Assembly: GCA_031267955.1 (NCBI GenBank)
Contig: JAIRYB010000074.1
Coordinates: 1-14,997 of the forward strand
Length of the DNA stretch: 14,997 bases
Source: Spirochaetaceae bacterium
GTDB lineage: Bacteria; Spirochaetota; Spirochaetia; Treponematales; Breznakiellaceae
Direction: 5' to 3'
In this document: positions 1 through 7,407 of the stretch, one piece after another
Layout of the letters: every line of letters begins with the position of its first letter
Position numbering within the stretch: the first letter of the stretch is position 1
Made by a program: the position numbers and the translations under genes
The notes under the pieces: model-generated
Told to the model about the DNA's origin: nothing
The model's input: the letters and a program-made list of their open reading frames with translations, nothing else
The model's database searches: none

Positions 1-277
1 TCCCCCGCGCAAGCGGGTTCTTGGGTATTAGACCCCCTCTCGAATAAAACAGGCTCCGCCGGTCCATGTTCCCCAGCAGCCTGTTGCACTTGTAGATTTT
101 TTGCATATTCATGCAAAAAATCCCGATTAATGGGCATGCTTTCGGAGTTTGTAAGGAATAAAAATTCACTTTCGTGAATTTTTATGCATTTTATGCGCAA
201 AGCGCAACAAACTCCCAGGGTGTTACGGCAATTTCCGGCTTGACCGCCGGCTTTACGGATAGGTTCCGCGAAACTTC
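1..277. other. Non-coding stretch rich in inverted repeats
   Basis: No convincing open reading frame is seen here. The sequence holds a series of short hairpins. CCCGC/GCGGG with a GCAA loop lies at 4-17. AACAGGCT/AGCCTGTT pairs 48-55 with 78-85. A perfect 12-bp stem at 95-106/111-122 has loop ATTC, and another at 158-169/174-185 has loop TTTC. TGCGC/GCGCA lies at 194-206. The last two sit inside a 9-bp outer stem, 144-152 with 207-215, so 144-215 can fold as a three-way junction. This could be the 3' end of an upstream transcript, a dispersed repeat or a structured RNA. The sequence alone does not decide. Confidence 0.55.
158..185. repeat. Perfect 12-bp AT-rich hairpin
   Basis: The arms 158-169 and 174-185 are exact reverse complements around the 4-base loop TTTC. 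A second hairpin of the same design (12-bp stem, 4-base loop ATTC) lies at 95-122. There is no U-tract after a GC stem, so neither is a standard intrinsic terminator. Confidence 0.7.
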
Positions 278-304
278 TAAATCATCCCCTTTAAATACCG
301 ATAA
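278..304 (+). promoter_or_regulatory. Sigma-28 (FliA-type) promoter for the flgN-flgK-flgL-fliW-csrA operon
   Basis: TAAA at 278-281, a 15-base spacer, then ACCGATAA at 297-304. The flagellar sigma-28 consensus is TAAA-N15-GCCGATAA, so 11 of 12 positions match with exact spacing. It faces flgN, and transcription would begin near 311, giving a leader of about 64 bases. Late-class control fits the cargo of hook-associated proteins and a chaperone. Confidence 0.75.
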
Positions 305-328
305 TCCTATTAGAGCTTTACCATAATG

Positions 329-371
329 GCCGGGAACGTGCTGCCCCGGCAAATTCGGCGGGCCGGGGGGA
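329..371 (+). promoter_or_regulatory. flgN leader with two competing GC hairpins over the RBS
   Basis: The central segment CCCCGGC (344-350) can pair with GCCGGG (329-334) just upstream, or with GCCGGGG (362-368) downstream. The downstream partner is part of the G-run that acts as the flgN ribosome-binding site (about 364-371). The two pairings exclude each other: the downstream one hides the site and the upstream one frees it. Pairing is read directly from sequence; any switching role is inference. Confidence 0.4.
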
Positions 372-374
372 TCT

Positions 375-884
375 ATGCGGGCTGAATGCGAAGACTGCGT
401 TTCGGTTTTGAAGGCGGAAACTGAATTGGCGGGTGGAATTTGCGCTATGGTGATGATGGTCCGCCGGGCTGTGGAGGCCCGCGCCTGGACGGATTTCGAG
501 CTTCTTATGGAGAATCTGGCCCGCAGCGGGGCGGAATTTGAGGCATTGGAACAGGAACGGGAGGCGGTTTTCGCGGCCCTGGCGGAAAAAAACGAAGAAA
601 ACGGCGCGGCATTCGCAAGAGAAGCCGGCTTTTACGCCCTGGCGGCGCGGCTCCCCGTTGAAGAACAGAAGCTGCTTACCGGGCTTTACCGTAATCTTAA
701 ACTGGTTATTTTTAAAGCGGGGATCGAAAACAGCGCCCTGGCAAATTACCTTAACGGGATTCACGGTATTGTTTCCGATTTTATTGCCGCGGCCTTCCCC
801 GACAGGCGGGGAAAGCTCTATACGCGGCGGGGCAGGCAGGCCCACGCGGATATGCGCAGCATGGTCCTGAACCGGCAGTTTTAA
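375..884 (+). CDS. flgN: FlgN-family flagellar export chaperone
   Basis: The product has 169 residues, is mostly helical in appearance and has no signal peptide. FlgN chaperones bind the C-termini of the hook-filament junction proteins FlgK and FlgL in the cytoplasm and bring them to the flagellar type III export gate. The call rests on size, the Glu/Ala-rich helical pattern, a C-terminal third of FlgN style (LLTGLYRNLKLVIFKAGIEN around residues 97-116, then a basic tail) and the position directly ahead of flgK. FlgN sequences are poorly conserved, so context carries much of the weight. The ATG at 375 follows the G-run at 364-371. The gene ends 40 bases before flgK and heads an operon behind a sigma-28-type promoter. 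Confidence 0.75.
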   Translation: MRAECEDCVSVLKAETELAGGICAMVMMVRRAVEARAWTDFELLMENLARSGAEFEALEQEREAVFAALAEKNEENGAAFAREAGFYALAARLPVEEQKLLTGLYRNLKLVIFKAGIENSALANYLNGIHGIVSDFIAAAFPDRRGKLYTRRGRQAHADMRSMVLNRQF

Positions 885-924
885 GGGCCGGCGTTTTGGA
901 ATCTGCGGGATTTAGGAGGATACC

Positions 925-2814
925 ATGACATCGACCTTTATGGGAATTGAAATCGGCAAACGGGGGGTGGCGGCCCACCAGCAGGCCTTGACGATAACCG
1001 GGCACAACCTGGCCAACGCCAGCAACGAAGGCTATTCCCGGCAGCGGGTGGAGCTTTCCGCTTTTGAACCGATTTATCTGCCCGGCCTGAACCGGGAAGA
1101 AACGCCCGGGCAGATAGGGCAGGGGACTATTGTCAGCCGTATCGAGCGGATGAGGGACCAGCTTCTGGACAGGCGGATAATAGCCCAGGCCGGCGGGGAA
1201 GGGTACTGGACCGCCCGCGATCCCTATATACGCATGATGGAGCAGGCTTATCTGGAAGTTGGGGATACCTCCGTCAGGGGGAAGATGGACGCGTTTTGGG
1301 ACGCATGGCAGGAACTTTCGATATATCCTGCGGATATGGCCCCGAGAACAGCCGTGCTGGAACGGGGCAAGACCCTGATTGACGGGATTCATGAACGTTT
1401 TAAGGCCCTTAAGGGGCTTCAGGATATGGCCGAGGAAGACATACAGCTTACGGTAAGGCGGGTGAACGAACTTTCCCGCGAAATTGCGGGCCTTAACCGC
1501 GACATACAGCGTATCCAGGGGCAGGGGGACAACCCCAACGACCTTTTGGACAGGCGGGATCTTCTGGTTGACCGGCTTTCCTCGATTATCGATGTGACCG
1601 TTGACAGCAGGGACCCCGACGAATTCATGGTCCACACGGCGGGCTTTGTCCTGGTACAGGGGCAGATAGGCCGCGGCTTCGATCTAGTGACAGGCACCGA
1701 AAACGAGGGTTATTCAAAGATTATCTGGCGCGAAACCGGGGACGAGGCCCATTTCCGCGACGGGAGTCTCGCGGCCCTGCTGGATCTGCGGGACCAGACC
1801 ATCCAGGGCGAGATTCAGACCCTGGACAACATGGCCATGAACTTTATCGACCTGGTGAACGAAGTCCACCGGGAGGGCTACGGGATCAACGGATCTACGG
1901 GCCTCGATTTCTTTACCGAGCATCCTTTTGTAACCAATGTAAACGGCAATTATGACCGCGACGGGGACGGCGAGTACGATTCCAGCTATATTTTCCGCAT
2001 GAACGGGACCAACGCGCTTGAGGCAAAGGCCCAGATCGGGCTTGAGGGAACTATCACTCTTTCCGGCGCGGACGGCAATGTAGAGGTTCCCTACTATCCC
2101 ACCGATACGGTACAGGGCGTTATCGAGCGGATCAACAATGCCGGGGCGGAAGTTGTCGCCCGGCTTAACCGCGGCGGTTTTCTCTCCCTCAAAGGTACCA
2201 CCGCCGAAGGCGCCATCGCGCCCGGGGGTAACCCGGATTTTGTGATACGCCATGTGGAAGATTCCGGGCATTTCCTTACCGGCTATGCGGGGCTGCTCAA
2301 CGGCCCCGGTGCGGAAAACGCCTACGACTGGGCCAGCCCCGACGCGGTGGCTTCCCTGGCGGGCGGCGCGCGGGATTGGGCCGTGGCGCCTACCGCCCAC
2401 CCCTCCGGCTGGATCGAGGTGAACAGGGCTATCCTTAAAGATCCCTTTGCCGTGGCGTCGGGTTTCGGCGAGAACGGGCGTCCGGCCAATCCGGGCAACG
2501 GCGAAGCGGCCCTGGCCGTGGCGGCGATCAGGAATACCGCCGTAATGGTGGGCAGGCTCGGCACTTTCGACGACTACTTTGCCGACGCCGTGGGCCGGAT
2601 CGGTATGCTGGGCGAACAGAGCCGGGAAGCCCTGGCGACCGAGAACCTTATTATGAAGCAGCTTAAGGATATGCGGGATTCCGTTTCAGGGGTAAATATC
2701 GACGAGGAACTTGCGGCGATGATCAAGTACCAGCACGGTTACAACGCCGCGGCAAGGTTTATCACTACGGTCAATTCGCTCTACGATACGCTGATCAACC
2801 GGATGGGAGTGTGA
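925..2814 (+). CDS. flgK: Flagellar hook-associated protein 1 (FlgK)
   Basis: FlgK forms the first ring of the hook-filament junction. In spirochaetes this lies in the periplasm, and the protein is exported by the flagellar secretion system without a cleaved signal. The N-terminal rod/hook signature (GKRGVAAHQQALTITGHNLA at residues 11-30, then NASNEGYSRQ) and the C-terminal motif (SGVNIDEELAAMIKYQHGYN followed by AAARFITTVNSLYDTL) are both present, so the gene is complete. At 629 residues it is somewhat longer than the 553-residue Salmonella protein. The extra length lies in the variable middle, which includes a calcium-loop-like DRDGDGEYD at residues 344-352. The ATG at 925 has an AGGAGG site 6 bases upstream. 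flgL follows after 26 bases. Confidence 0.97.
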   Translation: MTSTFMGIEIGKRGVAAHQQALTITGHNLANASNEGYSRQRVELSAFEPIYLPGLNREETPGQIGQGTIVSRIERMRDQLLDRRIIAQAGGEGYWTARDPYIRMMEQAYLEVGDTSVRGKMDAFWDAWQELSIYPADMAPRTAVLERGKTLIDGIHERFKALKGLQDMAEEDIQLTVRRVNELSREIAGLNRDIQRIQGQGDNPNDLLDRRDLLVDRLSSIIDVTVDSRDPDEFMVHTAGFVLVQGQIGRGFDLVTGTENEGYSKIIWRETGDEAHFRDGSLAALLDLRDQTIQGEIQTLDNMAMNFIDLVNEVHREGYGINGSTGLDFFTEHPFVTNVNGNYDRDGDGEYDSSYIFRMNGTNALEAKAQIGLEGTITLSGADGNVEVPYYPTDTVQGVIERINNAGAEVVARLNRGGFLSLKGTTAEGAIAPGGNPDFVIRHVEDSGHFLTGYAGLLNGPGAENAYDWASPDAVASLAGGARDWAVAPTAHPSGWIEVNRAILKDPFAVASGFGENGRPANPGNGEAALAVAAIRNTAVMVGRLGTFDDYFADAVGRIGMLGEQSREALATENLIMKQLKDMRDSVSGVNIDEELAAMIKYQHGYNAAARFITTVNSLYDTLINRMGV

Positions 2815-2840
2815 TGTATGCGGTTTTTTAGGAGGGTTTT

Positions 2841-4103
2841 ATGAGGCGGGTTTCTACGGATATGCCGAATAACGATATGCAATTCTTCCTGAGGCGCCAG
2901 GAAGAGGGGCTGTCGGATATTCAGAACAAGATTGCCGGGCAGAAAAAAATGCTTGTCCCGAGGGACGATCCCCTGGCGGCTTCCCACGCGGTACGCTACG
3001 AATCCTACCTTGCCCGGCTTGAGCGGTTTGAAAAAAACACCCTGTACGCAAAGGAGCATTATAACGAAGTTGACGCGTATTTAAGGCAGGCCAATGATAT
3101 TCTGCAAAGGATAAGGGAACTGTCGGTGCAGGGGGCAAACGGCACTTATACTAAAGAAGATCTTGGATTCATGGCCGTGGAGATAAACGAGCTGCTAAAG
3201 GAATTGGTGTCTATCGCCAACTCGACAGGTTCCGACGGCAAGCAGCTCTTTGCCGGGGACAAGGCTTTTACCGAGCCGTTCCGTGTGGTGGAAGGCGCGG
3301 TGCAGGGCGGCGGCGGTTCTTCGGAGCAGATACCGATGGTGGCCTCCGTGGAGTACCGGGGCGCCGGTTCGGCCAGGCGCGCCGAAATTACCGACAGGGC
3401 CTATTCGGAACTGGACATCGGCGGCGGGGAGGCGTTCTGGGCGGAAAAGATGCAGGTTTTTTCCGGCATTGACGCCGCCGATTACCGGGCGGAAAGCGCG
3501 GGGGGTTTTTTTATCGACGGGCAGGAGATTGCCGTGAGTCCCGGCGACACGGTTTACGCGATAGCCGCCAAGATAAACGATTCCGCCGCGCCGGTCAAGG
3601 CATACATCGATCCGGAAAACCGGGGGCTTGTGCTTGAAGGGACCAACGCCCACCTTATCAGGGCGGAGGACCGGCAGGGTTCCCGGGTTTTGCAGGATCT
3701 GGGGATCATCACGTTTAACAGCGATCCCGCCGCCCCGAACTGGCACCCGGGAGCGAGGGTTGCCGGAGGCTCGCTTTTCGACATGGTAATCCGCCTCAGG
3801 GATGCCCTGTTCCGGGCCGATCAGGATTTTGTGGGGAGCCAGGGCATTGGCGGCATGGATCTGGCCATGGCCAACCTGCAGAGCAGGCTTGCCCTGAACG
3901 GTTCCAGGCAGGAACGGGCGGAAAGCGCCTGGGAACGGCTCAATACCGAGATTCCCAACGTGACGGAGGCGCTTGGCCGGGAAAATTCCCTGGATTTCGC
4001 CGACGCCGCCGTGGAGCTGGGGATGATGCAGTTTGCCCACAGGGCGGCCCTGCAAACAGCGTCGAAAATACTGCCGGCTACCCTGCTTGACTTTTTACGC
4101 TGA
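2841..4103 (+). CDS. flgL: Flagellar hook-associated protein 3 (FlgL)
   Basis: FlgL is the second hook-filament junction protein, joining FlgK to the flagellin filament. The 420-residue product opens with a flagellin-like D0/D1 helix region: MRRVSTDMPNNDM, then a pattern such as LRQANDILQRIRELSVQGAN (about residues 75-95) and NSTGSDGKQLFAGDKAFTEP (about 127-146). It closes with ALGRENSLDFADAAVELGMM, the FlgL counterpart of the flagellin C-terminal helix. The central region (about 190-330) is variable. A TTAGGAGGG site lies just ahead of the ATG at 2841. The alternative call, flagellin, is disfavoured because the gene follows flgK and its C-terminus lacks the flagellin RIRDTDMA motif. A 97-base gap separates it from fliW. 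Confidence 0.95.
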   Translation: MRRVSTDMPNNDMQFFLRRQEEGLSDIQNKIAGQKKMLVPRDDPLAASHAVRYESYLARLERFEKNTLYAKEHYNEVDAYLRQANDILQRIRELSVQGANGTYTKEDLGFMAVEINELLKELVSIANSTGSDGKQLFAGDKAFTEPFRVVEGAVQGGGGSSEQIPMVASVEYRGAGSARRAEITDRAYSELDIGGGEAFWAEKMQVFSGIDAADYRAESAGGFFIDGQEIAVSPGDTVYAIAAKINDSAAPVKAYIDPENRGLVLEGTNAHLIRAEDRQGSRVLQDLGIITFNSDPAAPNWHPGARVAGGSLFDMVIRLRDALFRADQDFVGSQGIGGMDLAMANLQSRLALNGSRQERAESAWERLNTEIPNVTEALGRENSLDFADAAVELGMMQFAHRAALQTASKILPATLLDFLR

Positions 4104-4200
4104 TAAATTGCGGCGATTCAGTCTGCCGCTTGCCGGTAATGCCAGGCGGGGCTTTATTCTCCCGGCCGGATAGCCGCATAACTTTTAAAAGGATTAGAAC

Positions 4201-4650
4201 GTGAAGGCATCAACAAAACCTTATGGCGTAATTGAAGTGGACGAACGCCAGAGCATTAAATTTCCCATGGGGCTTTTCGGCTTTGAATCGTACAGGGATT
4301 TTGCCATCCTTGACGCGGACCGGCAGCCCTTTTACTGGCTCCAGTCGCTGGAAGTGCAGGAACTGGCGTTTATACTGGTAAACCCCTTCCTGTTCCGGCC
4401 CGATTACGAACTGGACATCAGCGACGAAGAACTTAAGGATATAGGGATTTCCAGCCCCGGCAAAGCGCTGGTGTTTTCGATCGTCACCATCCCGGCAGAC
4501 GGCGGCCCCATGACCGCCAATCTCCAGGGGCCGGTCATCATCAACCGGGAACAGCGCATAGGCAAACAGGCTGTTCTTGCCGACTCCCGCTGGAAGACCA
4601 GGCACAATATCGTGGAAGAGCTGGCCGCGGCAAGGAAGGCGTCATGCTGA
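4201..4650 (+). CDS. fliW: Flagellar assembly factor FliW, CsrA antagonist
   Basis: FliW binds newly made flagellin. When flagellin is exported, freed FliW binds CsrA and lifts its repression of flagellin translation. The 149-residue protein shows the family pattern: KFPMGLFGFESYRDF near residues 20-34, PFYWLQSLE near 43-51, FILVNPF near 57-63, and TANLQGPVIINREQRIGKQ near 103-121. Length is typical. The start is GTG at 4201, preceded by AAAAGGATT. The stop overlaps the start of csrA by 7 bases, which suggests translational coupling. This fliW-csrA pairing is widespread outside the gamma-proteobacteria and supports both calls. Confidence 0.96.
   Translation: MKASTKPYGVIEVDERQSIKFPMGLFGFESYRDFAILDADRQPFYWLQSLEVQELAFILVNPFLFRPDYELDISDEELKDIGISSPGKALVFSIVTIPADGGPMTANLQGPVIINREQRIGKQAVLADSRWKTRHNIVEELAAARKASC
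4631..4646 (+). promoter_or_regulatory. csrA RBS overlapping a possible CsrA site
   Basis: CAAGGAAGG at 4631-4639 lies 4 bases before the csrA ATG, inside the fliW reading frame. CAAGGA is also found at the RBS of both flaB genes in this window, whereas the flgK and flgL sites read TTAGGAGG. CsrA autorepression is known in other bacteria; here it is inferred from the motif only. Confidence 0.4.
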
Positions 4651-4889
4651 TACTATCCAGAAAAGTCAATGAAAAAATAATGATCGGCGATGACATTTCC
4701 ATTTCGATTATTGAAATAAGGGGAGAGCAGGTCCGTATCGGCGTGGACGCCCCCAGGACGGTAAAAGTGTTCCGGCAGGAAGTGTTCGACGCGATCAAGG
4801 CCGAAAACAAGGCCGCTTCCGAATCCGCCCCTGTCCTTCCGGCCCTGGACTTCGGCCCGGCCGCGGGCAAGAACCCGCTGGGGCTGTAG
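4644..4889 (+). CDS. csrA: Translational regulator CsrA
   Basis: CsrA is a small dimeric RNA-binding protein that recognises GGA in hairpin loops and often blocks ribosome-binding sites. The 81-residue product starts MLILSRKVNEKIMIGDD and continues EIRGEQVRIGVDAPRTVKVF then RQEV. Arg44 and the N-terminal LILSRK strand, the known RNA-contact elements, are intact. Asn55 is present; as I recall, the matching residue in Bacillus subtilis CsrA is needed for FliW control. The C-terminal tail after residue 57 is Ala/Pro-rich and longer than in enterobacterial CsrA (61 residues), as in FliW-controlled CsrA proteins. Its own RBS, CAAGGAAGG at 4631-4639, contains GGA, so autorepression is plausible. 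Confidence 0.97.
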   Translation: MLILSRKVNEKIMIGDDISISIIEIRGEQVRIGVDAPRTVKVFRQEVFDAIKAENKAASESAPVLPALDFGPAAGKNPLGL

Positions 4890-4896
4890 GCGGGCC

Positions 4897-6072
4897 TCAG
4901 AATTCCCCGTTCATGTCGCGGTTCTTCTCATAGAGCCCGTTGAATTCGCCGGCCACGGTACCGAAAACATCGAGCAGGTGGGGGTCGAACTGCGTGCCCC
5001 TGGCTTCCATCATTTTTTCTACCGCGACATTGTGGGGGAAGGCGGGCTTGTAGCTCCGCTCCATTCTCAGGGCGTCATAGACATCGGCGATTGACACTAT
5101 CCTTGCCGCCAGGGGTATCATGTCCCCCTCAAGCTGGAAGGGATAGCCGCAGCCGTTCCATTTTTCATGATGGGAAAGGGCGATTTCTTTGGCCATGGGG
5201 TTGGGGTAGGTTGACAGAATAAACGCGCCGTTTTTGGTGTGTTCCTGCATGACATTCCACTCCCAGTCGGAAAGCGGGCCCTCCTTGTTGAGTATGTCGT
5301 CCGGGGTGCCTATTTTCCCGACATCGTGCATGGAAGCCAGGAACCCTATGTTGTCGATAAAATCCGCGTCAATAATAGCGTCGTAATCGCCGCGGTTGTA
5401 GAGTTCCTGCGCGAACGCCTGCGAATAATAATTTACCCTGGTGATATGCTTCCCGGTATCGTTGTCCTTGAGTTTCGATGCCTCAAGGAGACTCATAAAG
5501 ACGCTCCTTAAAAGCCGCCTGTTTTCTTCGGTCACATCGTCAAACATGACGACGAATTCCCGGACGTTTTTCAAGTCTAAATTCAGGGGGAAAATATACA
5601 CCCTGGTTTCCACAGTGGCCATGGACCGGGATTTGATCCGCGCTATCCCCTTCCAGGAAGAACCGTTTTTGCCGGAAACCATAGCCTCGCGTATGCTGCG
5701 TACATCGCTTAGGTTAAAGTACTTGCCGAAAACGTCGATGAACGAATACCCCACCAGTTTGAAAAACCCGGTAAAAAGATTTTCGCAGGCTTTGTTCGCG
5801 TAGAGAACCTTCATATCCTTGTCGATAAACAGTACCGGAAATACGCTGTTGATAAAGGCGCGGGCGGTCTGGGGGACGCCGCCCATCAGTTCTCCCGGAT
5901 TGATCTCGTCCGGCCCGAACTGCGCCCTGTCCCTGCCGCCCTGGGGGGCGTCTTCCACGCTTTCAAACTCTTCGAGTTCCAGATTTTCAACGCCTTCCGC
6001 TTCGGGCGAAAGACTCTCCAGAGTTTCAGGCTCTTCGTCAAGAAGGCCGTCTATGCTATCAAAGTCACCCAT
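4897..6072 (-). CDS. PAS/HD-GYP protein, predicted c-di-GMP phosphodiesterase
   Basis: The 391-residue protein has an acidic, probably disordered N-terminus (about 1-50), a PAS-like sensor (about 67-186, including PVLFIDKDMKVLYANKACEN) and an HD-GYP domain (about 192-381). The catalytic features are intact: H in GKHITRV, the HD pair in MHDVGKIGTPD (residues 249-250), EHT near 278, and HHEKWNGCGYP at 301-311, followed by IADVYDAL. HD-GYP enzymes hydrolyse cyclic di-GMP, so this protein should lower the messenger. No membrane segment is seen, so it is probably cytosolic. The ATG at 6072 was chosen because AGGTGA lies 5 bases upstream; an in-frame upstream extension to 6129 has no such site. It is 130 bases after tsaB and converges on csrA. 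Confidence 0.9.
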   Translation of the reverse strand: MGDFDSIDGLLDEEPETLESLSPEAEGVENLELEEFESVEDAPQGGRDRAQFGPDEINPGELMGGVPQTARAFINSVFPVLFIDKDMKVLYANKACENLFTGFFKLVGYSFIDVFGKYFNLSDVRSIREAMVSGKNGSSWKGIARIKSRSMATVETRVYIFPLNLDLKNVREFVVMFDDVTEENRRLLRSVFMSLLEASKLKDNDTGKHITRVNYYSQAFAQELYNRGDYDAIIDADFIDNIGFLASMHDVGKIGTPDDILNKEGPLSDWEWNVMQEHTKNGAFILSTYPNPMAKEIALSHHEKWNGCGYPFQLEGDMIPLAARIVSIADVYDALRMERSYKPAFPHNVAVEKMMEARGTQFDPHLLDVFGTVAGEFNGLYEKNRDMNGEF

Positions 6073-6105
6073 AATTATCACCTGCATCTTTAAACTTAAC
6101 GTTCC

Positions 6106-6121
6106 GCTTCCCGCCGGAAGC
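6106..6121 (-). repeat. Small hairpin upstream of the HD-GYP gene
   Basis: GCTTCC/GGAAGC pair over 6 bp with a 4-base loop, in the 130-base gap between tsaB and the HD-GYP gene. No T-run follows it on the minus strand, so it is not a clear terminator. It could end tsaB mRNA or sit in the HD-GYP leader. Confidence 0.3.
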
Positions 6122-6202
6122 CTTCGCAAAATTTCGATTTTTGGGGAAAGCCCGCCTCCCGGAACCGCAGCGCCCCGACGGTCGCCATTCCCGGCAGCGC
6201 GT

Positions 6203-6916
6203 TTATTCGGGGTGTTTCGGGCCGGATTTTATCTCGGCGTCGCTTTTCCTCAGATAAATCGGCGCAGGTTCTTCAAATGAAAACCCGCCCTTTTCTATCA
6301 GTATATATTTTTTCCGGGAAAATTCTAGTAGCTCCCGGGATTTTCCTTTGCGGGAGGCGGGATCGCGGGCAACCTGGTTTTCCCCCAGAATCCCGGCCAG
6401 AAGGGGCGCGAGAAGCGCCGAATCCGGCCCGGTAACCAGGGCCGCCGTCTCTCCGGCCCGCCCCTGCCCGGCGGCGCGGACGGCGCGGGCAATTTCTCCG
6501 GCGTCCGCGTCCATAAAATCGGTCAGGCGCTCGTTTTGGCGGTAAAGGGCGGTAAAAAAACGGTTCTGCTTCGCGTCAATCGCCGGGATTACAAGGCCCG
6601 GCCAGGCTTCCGACGGCGCGGCAATACAATCCAGGGTGGGCGCCGCGACAAAGGGGATGCCCAGGGCCAGGGCTATGCCTTTTACCGCCGCGAAGCCGAT
6701 ACGGACCCCGGTAAACGAGCCGGGCCCCTGCATGCAGGCAGCAAGTTCCAGGTCTTTTGGCTCAAGGCCGGCTGCCCTTACCAGGTAATCAATCGTTTCA
6801 AGGAGAATTTCCGAATGTTTCGGCCCTGTGTCCGTTTCAAACTGGAAAATCCCGGCCGGGGACGAAACCGCGGCGGAAAAAAGGGAAGTGGCGGTGTCGA
6901 TGGCGAGGATGTTCAT
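6203..6916 (-). CDS. tsaB: tRNA t6A37 biosynthesis protein TsaB
   Basis: TsaB is the inactive paralogue of TsaD. It scaffolds the TsaB-TsaD-TsaE complex that transfers the threonylcarbamoyl group to adenosine 37 of ANN-decoding tRNAs. The 237-residue product starts MNILAIDTATSLFSAAV, an ASKHA-type first strand, and carries the family hallmark MQGPGSFTGVRIGFAAVKG at about residues 62-80, preceded by KHSEILLETID. Length is normal. The start ATG overlaps the tsaE stop by 4 bases, so the two are probably translationally coupled. tsaD is not in this window. Housekeeping tRNA modification genes at the end of a flagellar operon are unusual in general but, from memory, are also found next to fliD in other treponemes. 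Confidence 0.95.
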   Translation of the reverse strand: MNILAIDTATSLFSAAVSSPAGIFQFETDTGPKHSEILLETIDYLVRAAGLEPKDLELAACMQGPGSFTGVRIGFAAVKGIALALGIPFVAAPTLDCIAAPSEAWPGLVIPAIDAKQNRFFTALYRQNERLTDFMDADAGEIARAVRAAGQGRAGETAALVTGPDSALLAPLLAGILGENQVARDPASRKGKSRELLEFSRKKYILIEKGGFSFEEPAPIYLRKSDAEIKSGPKHPE

Positions 6917-7407
6917 AGTTCCATATCCCTGCCCAGGGCCGGGTCCGCCGCCCTGACGCGGATTTTCCGGCCCCCTTCATCGAGGAGGCTTAGCTCGATC
7001 ACCCAGGCTTCCGGGGGGACAGAAAGGGGGACGCGCTCGCTCCACTCGATTACCGTAACGCCTTCGCCGTAGAGCAGCTCTCCCGCGCCCAGGGCTTCGA
7101 ATTCCCCGTCGCCGGAAAGGCGGTACGCGTCGATGTGGTAAAAGGGGAGGGTTCCCTCGTATTCGCAGATGATCGTGTAGGTGGGGCTTGTCACTGTTTC
7201 CTTTACCCCGAGGCCCCGGGCAATGCCCTTGGCAAGGCAGGTTTTTCCCGTCCCCAGGGTACCCCGCAGGGCGACAACGGTTCCGGCTTTCAGATATTTG
7301 GCCAGCTTTTCGCCCAGCGCCTCTGTTTGTTCCGGGGAGCGGGTGATTATCTCGATATCGCGGGCAGGGGCCGCTTCCTCAGGTCTGGGGGAGCTTTCCC
7401 GCATCAT
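6913..7407 (-). CDS. tsaE: tRNA t6A37 biosynthesis ATPase TsaE
   Basis: TsaE is the P-loop ATPase that drives turnover of the t6A-forming complex. The Walker A motif GTLGTGKT is near residues 49-56, followed by the family signatures SPTY (about 74-77), FYHIDAYRL (about 89-97) and VIEWSERV (about 119-126). The start is uncertain: TTG at 7410, ATG at 7407 and ATG at 7404 lie in a row, and none has a clear RBS. ATG 7407 is taken here. All of them overlap the 3' end of the 88-aa gene by about 30 bases, so coupling with that gene is likely. The C-terminus overlaps tsaB. Confidence 0.94.
   Translation of the reverse strand: MMRESSPRPEEAAPARDIEIITRSPEQTEALGEKLAKYLKAGTVVALRGTLGTGKTCLAKGIARGLGVKETVTSPTYTIICEYEGTLPFYHIDAYRLSGDGEFEALGAGELLYGEGVTVIEWSERVPLSVPPEAWVIELSLLDEGGRKIRVRAADPALGRDMEL

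Noticed and set aside
781..1635. Long minus-strand open frame opposite flgN and flgK
   Set aside because: It is antisense to well-supported genes, has an atypical residue mix, no RBS and no recognisable motif. Other long frames opposite flgK, flgL, fliD and flaB are rejected for the same reason.
4863..4878. GCGGG/CCCGC hairpin at the end of csrA as a terminator
   Set aside because: The 5-bp stem lies within csrA codons and is not followed by a T-run.
6073..6129. N-terminal extension of the HD-GYP protein to an upstream start at 6129
   Set aside because: The ATG at 6072 has a well-placed AGGTGA, while the upstream start has none and the added residues look non-conserved.
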